Assembly: GCA_017507805.1 (NCBI GenBank)
Contig: JAFWAC010000024.1
Coordinates: 62,001-126,000, forward strand
DNA: 64,000 nucleotides
Source: Clostridia bacterium
GTDB taxonomy: Bacteria > Bacillota > Clostridia > Oscillospirales > Acutalibacteraceae
Direction: 5' to 3'
The position numbers and the translations under genes are program-made. Below the pieces are notes generated by a model. It did not search any database and was not told the origin of the DNA. It was given only the letters and a program-made list of their open reading frames with translations. Of this stretch, positions 44,235-52,600 are shown in pieces; position 1 is the first letter of the stretch; each line of letters opens with the position of its first letter.

Positions 44235-45119
44235 ATGAGCAAATTAAATAAAAGACATTTACTTTCCGGACTTTATTCGGTTTTTCGTTTCGTTCTGATA
44301 TTCGGTCTGTGTTATCTTATATTAAAGCCCTTTGTCATTCAGTTTTTGGGCGCTTGTATGTCGGTGGAGGATTTGAACGACATTACTGTTGAAAAAATAC
44401 CTAAGCATTTCAGTAGCTTTCATTGGGAAAAAGCGATAGCTATGCTTGATATACCGGTGTCCGGAACAATAACCCTCACGATTTCCTTTTTTTCGGCATT
44501 GATTCAGGTGATGGTTTGCGCACTTATCGGGTACGGAATTGCCAGATTTGAGTTTCCCGGCAAAAAGCTTATAACAGTTTTTGTTATAATAATTATGCTT
44601 GTTCCGCCGCAGGTATATCATATACCGCAATACCTGCAATTCAGATATTTCGGATTGCTTGGTATTGATGTCAATCTGATAGATTCGGCGTGGCCGTTAC
44701 TTGTTTTATCTACTGTTGGCTTGGGGTTAAAGCAGGGACTTTATATCTATCTTGCACGCTCCTTCTTTTTGGGATTGCCAAACGATTTGGAAAATGCGGC
44801 TTATATAGACGGTGCCTCAATCCCTAAAACCTTTTTCTTTGTAATACTTCCTAATGCCCGAACGGTGCTTATGACTATTTTTCTGTTTTCCTTTTGTTGG
44901 CATTGGACCGATACCTCTTTCACATCGGTTTATTTTTCGAAGGCAACCACGCTTGCAAGTATGGTTTTGCAGGGTAATACAGGCGTGAAGGAGACCCTCA
45001 GCAGTGTGATGGTTCAGCGAGCCGCTGTACTGCTGATAGTTGTACCTCTTTTGGTACTGTTTATGTTTTTTCAGAAATTTTTGGTACAGAGCATTTCACG
45101 CAGTGGTCTTGCCAATTAA
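44235..45119 (+). CDS. Carbohydrate ABC transporter permease, pair II copy 2, second subunit
   Basis: A 294-aa permease with the loop LENAAYIDGASIPKTFFFVI near residues 184-203 and the tail FFQKFLVQSISRSGLAN. It is the paralogue of 7973-8926. The ATG follows GGGAGG. Confidence 0.93.
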   Translation: MSKLNKRHLLSGLYSVFRFVLIFGLCYLILKPFVIQFLGACMSVEDLNDITVEKIPKHFSSFHWEKAIAMLDIPVSGTITLTISFFSALIQVMVCALIGYGIARFEFPGKKLITVFVIIIMLVPPQVYHIPQYLQFRYFGLLGIDVNLIDSAWPLLVLSTVGLGLKQGLYIYLARSFFLGLPNDLENAAYIDGASIPKTFFFVILPNARTVLMTIFLFSFCWHWTDTSFTSVYFSKATTLASMVLQGNTGVKETLSSVMVQRAAVLLIVVPLLVLFMFFQKFLVQSISRSGLAN

Positions 45120-45140
45120 TAAAAAACGGAGGTTTTATTT

Positions 45141-46568
45141 ATGTACAAGTATTTAAAAACGGGCATTTGTTTTTTGCTGGCGCTTGCAATGGTGCTGACG
45201 GTTGTCGGTTGCGGTGACAGTAAAGAAAATAATGAGGAAACAGTGTATGAAAAGGTAGAGCCTTACACAAATGACGAGGTTGTTGATATGAAGGGATATG
45301 AATTTACTATCGTTTCTCCCTTCATTTTCCCCGACCCCGAGGATGCCCTCACGGTTGCAGAAGCTCAGTTTCACGCACGCTGTGCAGAGATAGAGGATGA
45401 GTATAACTGTAAAATCAAAATCGTTACTCATAAAACCGATACAGCATCTATTGCGGCAACAATGCTTGCAGGCGATAAGCTTGGTGATATAGTACAGTTT
45501 GATATGGCAGACCTTTATCAGGCGATTGGTAGCGGATATCTGCGCCCTCTTAACACCATTAAGGGTATTGATGCGGCTGATAGCCGTTGGGAGCAGGGCT
45601 ATACAAAAATGGCATATTATAAGGGTGATCCATACGGACTTTATTTTTACCGTCCGCAAGAGCTCCGTTATTGTATACTTTACAATAAGTCGCTTTTAAA
45701 GCAGTACGGTATAAACGAGGATCTTAATCAGCTTGTGCGTGACGGTAAATGGACCTTTGAAAAGCTGAGAGAGCTTGCAATCACCTGCACTAAGGATACA
45801 AACGGTGATGGTGAACCCGATACCTACGGACTTATGAGCAGTACACCTGAAGCACTTGCTACAAACTTTATGACGGCAAACGGCAGTGCGGTTGCTAAAA
45901 TAATTAACGGAAAGGTTACAGAAACAACCAACGAGCCTGCTGCGGCAAATGCTTTAGAGTTTTTATATAACCTTGTAAATATAGATAAGGTTATGTATGT
46001 TCCCGAACAGTGGAAAACCAAAAAGACCTATTATGCCGGCGGTGTTGGCTATAAGGAACTTAATGCCCTCTTTACTGACGGTAAGATTGCATTCAATTTA
46101 GCTGAAGCGTGGATGGCAAATCAGGTTGTTAAGCCCAACGCTACAAAGATTTCCTACGGTCTGCTTCCGTTCCCAAAGGGTCCTGATGCTGATGCGTATT
46201 ATACCCCTGCAAACTTTGCACTTGTTTTTGCTGTTACCAAGAATAACAAAGATATCGATAAGATAGTTCCGATTATCAATGCTTTGGGAATTACTGCTGA
46301 AGGCTATGAGGGTGAGGATTGGATTAACGATGCCATAGAGGTTGACTATCTGCAATCCGGTGACAGTGAAAGTGTTGAGATGTATAAAAAAAGCTATGAA
46401 AACTCTACCTTTGATATAGGAATGAGTATTCAAAGTGTGTGGTCGGAATTTTCGGAGGTTGTTGCAATGGCGCCTATTTTCTGGGGACAGGGAACACCTG
46501 CTTCTCAGCTTGAGGCATTCAACGGTACCGCGCAAAAGGCGTTGGATAACCTTTTTGGTAAGCAATAA
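45141..46568 (+). CDS. Extracellular solute-binding lipoprotein, copy 2 cassette
   Basis: A 475-aa lipoprotein with lipobox VVGC (Cys about 25). The two-lobe binding-protein pattern is clear: GDKLGDIVQFDMADLYQAI near residues 113-131, LRYCILYNKSLLKQYG near 175, and PFPKGPDADAYYTP near 345. It directly follows permease pair II, so it is their likely receptor and the last gene of the LacI-led operon. It is only distantly related to the binding lipoprotein at 19843, so the two pair-II systems may differ in ligand. Confidence 0.88.
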   Translation: MYKYLKTGICFLLALAMVLTVVGCGDSKENNEETVYEKVEPYTNDEVVDMKGYEFTIVSPFIFPDPEDALTVAEAQFHARCAEIEDEYNCKIKIVTHKTDTASIAATMLAGDKLGDIVQFDMADLYQAIGSGYLRPLNTIKGIDAADSRWEQGYTKMAYYKGDPYGLYFYRPQELRYCILYNKSLLKQYGINEDLNQLVRDGKWTFEKLRELAITCTKDTNGDGEPDTYGLMSSTPEALATNFMTANGSAVAKIINGKVTETTNEPAAANALEFLYNLVNIDKVMYVPEQWKTKKTYYAGGVGYKELNALFTDGKIAFNLAEAWMANQVVKPNATKISYGLLPFPKGPDADAYYTPANFALVFAVTKNNKDIDKIVPIINALGITAEGYEGEDWINDAIEVDYLQSGDSESVEMYKKSYENSTFDIGMSIQSVWSEFSEVVAMAPIFWGQGTPASQLEAFNGTAQKALDNLFGKQ

Positions 46569-46584
46569 CAGCACCGATTTAATC

Positions 46585-46632
46585 GAGTTTGATATGCAAC
46601 GCTGAAAATTAGCAATTAGCAATATCAAACTC
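46585..46632 (+). terminator. Hairpin after the second transport cassette
   Basis: GAGTTTGATAT (46585-46595) and ATATCAAACTC (46622-46632) form an 11-bp stem around a 26-base loop that holds a short tandem AATTAGC repeat. GATTTTTTAT follows 12 bases later. This could end the operon, but the spacing to the T-run is larger than usual. Confidence 0.45.
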
Positions 46633-46674
46633 AAATTACAACACGATTTTTTATAAAAAATGTCAATAAAAATC

Positions 46675-46703
46675 TTGACTTTAGAATGAAAATGAGCTAT
46701 AAT
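46675..46703 (+). promoter_or_regulatory. Promoter of the LamG-like surface protein operon
   Basis: TTGACT (46675-46680) and TATAAT (46698-46703) with a 17-base spacer. The predicted start near 46710 gives an untranslated leader of about 115 bases before the 46826 gene, which contains a hairpin and a LacI-type operator. Confidence 0.83.
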
Positions 46704-46725
46704 ATCTGTGTTGTAATAGCCAAAA

Positions 46726-46758
46726 ATAATAGCACCTCCCTTCGGGCGGTGTTATTAT
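46726..46758 (+). promoter_or_regulatory. Leader hairpin before the surface protein operon
   Basis: A 15-bp stem with one mismatch and one G-T pair closes on a three-base loop, GCACCTCCC then TTC then GGGCGGTGT at its top. It lies in the 5' leader, between the promoter and the operator. The T-run expected after a terminator is missing, so it may protect the mRNA 5' end or act as a weak attenuator. Confidence 0.5.
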
Positions 46759-46764
46759 AGGGTT

Positions 46765-46780
46765 GTTAAACCGATTTAAC
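46765..46780. promoter_or_regulatory. LacI-type operator O3
   Basis: GTTAAACCGATTTAAC has perfect 6-bp arms GTTAAA/TTTAAC and differs from O1 by one base. It lies about 55-70 bases after the predicted transcription start, so repression would be by roadblock unless a second promoter exists. It links the surface-protein operon to the LacI regulator 16 kb upstream. Confidence 0.72.
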
Positions 46781-46825
46781 AGCCGTTAAATAGCGAAATT
46801 TTAAATATTTATAGGAGATGATCAA

Positions 46826-49606
46826 ATGAAAACCTTTTCCCTGAAAAAAATTATCGCATTTCTTCTTTCTTTGGCAGTTTTGATGTCGGTAATGATTTTG
46901 CCGACCGGTGTTTTCACATCTGCCGAAACCTCCGCAACACCCACCTTTGATGCAAATAAGCACGCAAGCTATCCGATTAATGTTACAAAAGGCGGCGCGG
47001 CTTACAACTATGACGGCAACATAACAGAGAGCTCTGCAAACGGTAATGTGGAGTATGTGCTTTCAACAGTTTTGCCAACCCTTGACATTCAAGGCGATAA
47101 AGAGTTTTACTTGCAGGCGAGTCTCACTGTTGATACCGTTAATGCTTTTTGGCAAACACCGATCTTCTATCTCCGTTCCTATGAGGGCGAACGCTACGGT
47201 ATATCTCTGCGTACAGACGGTGTGTACCTGCTTAACCAAGCCACTAACGGAATAGGTGAGAATTACAAGGCTGATTTTACAGTAGAGCAGGGCAAAACCT
47301 ATGAATTGGTTATCCTCTCGACCCCGACCACCGCTACAGTCTGGATTGACGGTACAGAAATCGTAACCTACGAGCTTCCCGAAGCTTATGTTCAGAATGC
47401 CGATAAGGATAATGAGTATACTGCTGATTATACTTATATGAATATTGACACATCGGTTAAGTTTATGCAATCAGATGCAACCGTTTCTGACATAGTTATC
47501 TATAATGCTGATGTTAAACCGATTTACAACAGCAAGGAAAACACCTGCCTTAGTGATAATATGAATATAAATATTACTGACGGTGCCACTGCGCCTTATA
47601 CAGGCAACGATATAACCGGAAGCGGGTTAAGCAGCTTTGACCGTTATTGGTTATCTCCCGCACCTGCAGCCGGCAGTGACATATATTTTTCTGCTGACGT
47701 ATATTCTGAAAATGTAAATCAATTCTGGGCAGCAGCGGCTTTCTATCTGACACCGTATTTGAATATATCCCTGCGCGGTGATGATTTATTTATTTTCGGC
47801 CCTGGTTCTAACGGTAATAGCGATACCTTGGAACGTACATATAATCTTTATGGGAAAACACTTGTAACCCGTCAGCCGGGCAAATCATATAACATTGCTG
47901 TTGCTGTAAAGGATATGTGTATTTCTGTTTGGGTAGACGGTATCAAATACATTGATTCCTATAATTGTGAAGCCCAGCTATCCGGCGGATATAATCTGAG
48001 TGTTCGTCTTAATTACGGTTCTTCCGAAACAGACGCAACAGACTTTAAGGTCAGCAACCTTAAAATTTGGAATGATGCAGAGCCTTGCCCCGTATATGAC
48101 CCTGAGACTCAAACCTCTTATACAGAGGATCTTGCTGATATGAAGCGCGGAACAGAGGCTTATACATATAATGGCACGATAACTGAGGATAACGCAAAGG
48201 GACAAATTAAATATTATTTTGATACCCCCGTTTCTCAGGTTTACAGCTCATCAGTTTATTATTACAGCGCAACCGTTCGTATGGATAAGATAACCAATGA
48301 GTGGGCAGGACCTATTCTTTACCTTCGCGGTGATGGTACCAAGGAATACGGTGTAACCTTGCAAAAACGCGGAGCCTTGGTGATGAATAAGGAAACTAAC
48401 GGTGTTAATAGTGCCGAAGGCGATCATTACCAAAACAGTAATTTCAAGCTTGCCGCTGAAAAGGATTATGTTCTAACCGTTAAATCGGCAGGCGATAGGT
48501 TCTCCCTTTGGGTTGACGGAAAGGCTGTATTCACAGACTATGTTTTGCCTGATGAGTATAAGAATCTGCCTGCAAATCCACGACTAACCTTTGTTATGGG
48601 CAGCACTGAAGGAGATAACGAGGTAACCGTTAAGGATATTGAGCTTTGGAATAACGAGAGTCCGGTATACTATGATTTCAATTTGCATACCGAGGAAGAC
48701 GGCTCCACTCAATATGACGGCACACCGATTGTAAAGACCTCAACAAGTGGTAAATATGATATGATCTATCTTACCGGAAGCGCTATTAAGCGTAACACAC
48801 CTTTCTATATGGATGTTGATGTTAAGCTTACAGAAACCAATGCAGATTGGTCGGGTGTAAGAATTATTCCGCGTGAGGGTAAGCCTGTGGATACCGGCAT
48901 ATACGGCAGTATACAGGTAATGTTCCGCGAAACAGGCTTATATGTATTCGGTGTTCAGTCAGCCGGTGACGTTAACATTGCTTATACACAGCAAGTAAAG
49001 CTTGCGGTTGGCAGAAAATATCATATAGGAATTTATTCCACGGTAGACTCAATAACAGTTTGGGTTGATGATATCAAGGCGATTGATAATGCACCCCTCA
49101 AAACGGATGCATTTGACTTTACAAATATCCCTGTAAATCCGCGTTTAAAATATTTCCCCGGCAACGAAGACGGTAATCTTGTGAGTGAGCTTACAAACAT
49201 TTCACTTATGACAGCTGCTGATTGGGTTAATATTTCGACACCGGATGAAATGGTTTACGATATGATTAAGGCTTTGCCTAACAGAGAGGAAGTAACACTT
49301 GAGCATGCAGAAATGATAACTGATGCCAGAAATGCTTATGAGGCTCTCTCCGAGCAAGAAAAGACACTTGTTACAAATTATAGCCGTCTTATCCATGCTG
49401 AGGATGGACTTAAATATGCGTCACTTACAGCAGGTGATGTTAATTTTGACGGCATTCTTGATATATGTGATATGGTAATCGTTCAGAGAGAGATCGAGGG
49501 AATAGCTTTCCTTGACGGTGATGCATACTTCGCCGGTGACTACGATTGGGACGGAGCTATTGAGGAGGATGACCTTGAAGCCATAAGGTTGGCTATATTG
49601 GGTTAA
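46826..49606 (+). CDS. Secreted four-module LamG-like protein with dockerin
   Basis: A 926-aa secreted protein: signal peptide (about 1-32), four LamG-like modules beginning near residues 40, 230, 422 and 611, a short three-helix region (about 800-865; ALPNREEVTLEHAEMI, YEALSEQEKTLVTNY), and a C-terminal dockerin (about 868-926; GDVNFDGILDICD and GDYDWDGAIEEDD). Each module has (V/L)SVWVDGxxxF and a closing I(x)IWN strand. It has no catalytic domain, so it looks like a glycan-binding subunit that joins a cohesin complex. ATG behind AGGAGATG. First gene of the operon under O3. Confidence 0.82.
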   Translation: MKTFSLKKIIAFLLSLAVLMSVMILPTGVFTSAETSATPTFDANKHASYPINVTKGGAAYNYDGNITESSANGNVEYVLSTVLPTLDIQGDKEFYLQASLTVDTVNAFWQTPIFYLRSYEGERYGISLRTDGVYLLNQATNGIGENYKADFTVEQGKTYELVILSTPTTATVWIDGTEIVTYELPEAYVQNADKDNEYTADYTYMNIDTSVKFMQSDATVSDIVIYNADVKPIYNSKENTCLSDNMNINITDGATAPYTGNDITGSGLSSFDRYWLSPAPAAGSDIYFSADVYSENVNQFWAAAAFYLTPYLNISLRGDDLFIFGPGSNGNSDTLERTYNLYGKTLVTRQPGKSYNIAVAVKDMCISVWVDGIKYIDSYNCEAQLSGGYNLSVRLNYGSSETDATDFKVSNLKIWNDAEPCPVYDPETQTSYTEDLADMKRGTEAYTYNGTITEDNAKGQIKYYFDTPVSQVYSSSVYYYSATVRMDKITNEWAGPILYLRGDGTKEYGVTLQKRGALVMNKETNGVNSAEGDHYQNSNFKLAAEKDYVLTVKSAGDRFSLWVDGKAVFTDYVLPDEYKNLPANPRLTFVMGSTEGDNEVTVKDIELWNNESPVYYDFNLHTEEDGSTQYDGTPIVKTSTSGKYDMIYLTGSAIKRNTPFYMDVDVKLTETNADWSGVRIIPREGKPVDTGIYGSIQVMFRETGLYVFGVQSAGDVNIAYTQQVKLAVGRKYHIGIYSTVDSITVWVDDIKAIDNAPLKTDAFDFTNIPVNPRLKYFPGNEDGNLVSELTNISLMTAADWVNISTPDEMVYDMIKALPNREEVTLEHAEMITDARNAYEALSEQEKTLVTNYSRLIHAEDGLKYASLTAGDVNFDGILDICDMVIVQREIEGIAFLDGDAYFAGDYDWDGAIEEDDLEAIRLAILG
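46940..49205 (+). repeat. Four tandem LamG-like modules
   Basis: Period about 190 residues. Each unit starts with PxYxxxxxTxYT-like sequence, has Y(H/E/D)(L/I)xVxSxxxxxxVWVDGxxxF, and ends IxLWN/IxIWN. The same unit recurs in the three following genes. Confidence 0.75.
47513..47528. promoter_or_regulatory. Operator-like sequence inside the 46826 gene
   Basis: GTTAAACCGATTTACA matches O3 in the first 14 bases. It encodes Val-Lys-Pro-Ile-Tyr at a module boundary, where similar codons are expected anyway, so a regulatory role is doubtful. Confidence 0.25.
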
Positions 49607-49646
49607 TACCAGATATAAATTCAAAATACAATTCGGGGTGAACCGA

Positions 49647-52600
49647 TTGAGAAAACTATTAAAAAGGATAGCGATATTTATGATTTCCGGTGCCATTCTT
49701 TCGTCATCATACATTTCGGCAGATACGGATAACACCCCGGTTGTGTTGAATTCGGAAACACAATTTGAAATATTTCACGACCAAGGTCCGGGGTATATTT
49801 CAAATATTGAACCGCGCGCAAACGAAGCTGTAACCCTCAGCTTGCGCGCGGATAAGGGAATAATAACCAAGGCGTATATACAGTATACCGAGGACGGTAG
49901 TACCTGGAAAAGCGTTAATATGAATCGCAAGACTTATGACCAAACCGGTTATTATGAGTTTTGGCAGGGCACCGTTCCCGCAACCGACAAAAAGTATTAT
50001 TATCGCTTCTATTCCCAGAGCAGTGAGGGAAGCTTTTATTACGGCCCTAACGGAATGAGCGAAAGTGCACCGCTTTGTGAAAATTGTTTTCTTATAATTC
50101 CGGGCCTTTCCACTCCCGATTGGGCAAAGGGTATTTTGTGGTACTCCATTCTGCCTGACGCATTTTTTAACGGTGACATTCTTAATGATAAAACCAATAG
50201 CTCGGGCGACAGAACTATACCTTGGGGGGCTTCAGTTCAAGGCTTGCGCGAATATTACGGCGGAGATATTTCAGGTGTTGTTTCTAAAATTGACTACCTG
50301 AAAGAGCTTGGGGTAGACGCGGTTTATCTCAATCCGATGTGGACGAGTAATTCCAATGCAGGCTATGGTCCGAATAACGATTTTGAGACCTCTCCGAATT
50401 ACGGTAATGAGCAGGATCTGGTGAAGCTTAGCGAAGCACTCCACGATAACGGCTTTAAGATAATGCTTGATGCGGTTTTTTCGTATTCGCAGATGAACAG
50501 TATATATACAAACCGTTACGGTTATCAGCCGTTGACGGGAGCTATGCAGTCCCAAAGCTCACCCTATTATGAGATGTTCAATTTTATAAGCTGGCCTAAT
50601 TCCTATACGGAAAAATGGGGCGGTATTGAAATTAACCTTGGCAATTCACTTGCACAGTCCCTTTTCTGGCAAGCCGACAACTCTGTTTTAAAGCGCTACC
50701 TTAAAGCACCGTATAACATAGACGGTTGGCGTCTTGATGCAGTAAGCTCTTATGCCGGTACAGATGTAACCATAACCGAGCTTGGTGCCGATATAAGAAA
50801 AAATGTAAAAGCAGTAAATTCGGACGCACTCCTTGTTGCTGAGGATTTTATGCAAAGTGAAATTATGTCCGGAAATTGGGACGCCACTTGGAATAATTTT
50901 TTCCTTCATTCTGAAAGACTTTGGTTTGAGGGCGGTCAGTATGACCAATCCTGGCTCAGGGACCGACTTAATATTATCTCGAAAATCCCGCGCACAATCG
51001 GACTTTGTATGTATAATCACTACGATTCGCATGATGCGGTAAGATTGGCTTCTGACAACGAGGAACAAAAGCATCTTCTGCGCGGAGTTTATCTTATGCT
51101 TATGACCTACATCGGATCTCCCTGTATTTATTATGGTGATGAGGTCGGTGTAGAAAATGACAGCGATATTTCAAAATCTCAACCGAGAAACAGCTTTAAT
51201 TGGAATACAGGCGAATGGGATTATGATATTTATTATATTCACCGCGCGTTAAGCGACCTGCGCAAGGAATACACTGCGTTAAAGGACGGCGTTTTTAAAA
51301 TCGGTCTTACCGATGATGAAAACAAGCTTACTGTTTACGGTCGTTGGGACGATAACGGTTCAGTGGTGACAATGCTTAATCAGTGTGATTTTTCACAGAC
51401 CGTAGCGCTTAATCTGAAGCAGTATAATATAAAGGACGGAACGGTTGTAACCGATTATCTCACGGGGCAAGCCTATACTGTAAGCAATGGCTTTGCAACT
51501 GTTAATATACCGGCAGGCGGCAGTATTTTGGTTACCGGAAAAGCCGGAAGCTACCGTGACAGCTTTAACCTGACCGGGGAGCTTGATATTATAAAAACCG
51601 GTGAGGACAGTTATTTAATTTCTACCGATTATGATGTGGATGAAATCAAAAGTGCTAATGCCGCGCTGACACCGCTTTACGGTTGCGGATACATTGAAGC
51701 TGATATGAGTTATTCTGACGGTGCTGTCCTTTTGCTTAGGGACGGATTGGACGGAAAACAGCTTACAGCCGTAATGAAAAACGGTAAGCTCTCGGTTTAC
51801 GGTAATGAAAACACTGCTTTATGTTCAGTTAATATTCCCGCAAGCGCAAAGGTAAGATTGGGAATGACTGCGGAGGGGCTTGCGGCAGTATTTGTGGGCA
51901 CATCAGGAGAAAACGGGATGTCCTATCACGCCCTTGCAGGATGTGTTATTCCTTTTGAAAACACTAAGCCTTATGCAGGAATTTCGGCAGTTAAAGGCAC
52001 CGCTTCGATTACGGGTGTTAGGGTTGGCAAAAACGGGACACCGTTGTATGATAGCTTTGAGGGAAATCACCTCGGCGCGCTTTTGTCCGATTATTCGGTT
52101 GAGCCTTGCAATTATACCGTTGAAAACGGTATTCTCAATATAAAAGCAGGCGATTTTGAGACATTGCTTTTAAGTGAGGAAAAATCCTCTGATTACACCT
52201 TTAAAGCTGCACTTAATGATGTGACTTCAGGCTTTGCAGGCGTAGTGAGCTATTGTGACCGACAAAATGCGGTAATTCTGGTACGGGATACCCGCAACGG
52301 CGACCGTCTTTGTTTTGGTATTTATAAAAACGGTAAAATCATCGAGATTGAAACAATTTCGGGCGATTTTTCGGATGGTGTTGTTTTACAGTTGCAGAAG
52401 GTGGGCACAGCCTATTCTGCTTCGTATATACATAACGGTCAAAGCTATAGCTTTGCGGAACAGATAACGGCTAATATGAGTGTTTCGAGGGCAGGCATTA
52501 TTTGTTCTGCCGCCGGCAGTACCTCATTTGATTATGTAAGCTTTGGTAACAGCATTTCAGACGGCTCCTCTGTGAATACCCCAATGACAGTCTTGGAAAA

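Noticed and set aside
45153..45659. Minus-strand open frame of 168 codons
   Set aside because: Antisense to the solute-binding lipoprotein, whose own signal peptide and lobes are clear.
46571..46586. CACCGATTTAATCGAG as a fourth LacI operator
   Set aside because: Only one half-site matches. The other arm does not fit the GTTAAA pattern.
46604..46622. Short tandem AATTAGCAATTAGC repeat
   Set aside because: Only two or so copies in the loop of a hairpin. Too short to call a repeat element.
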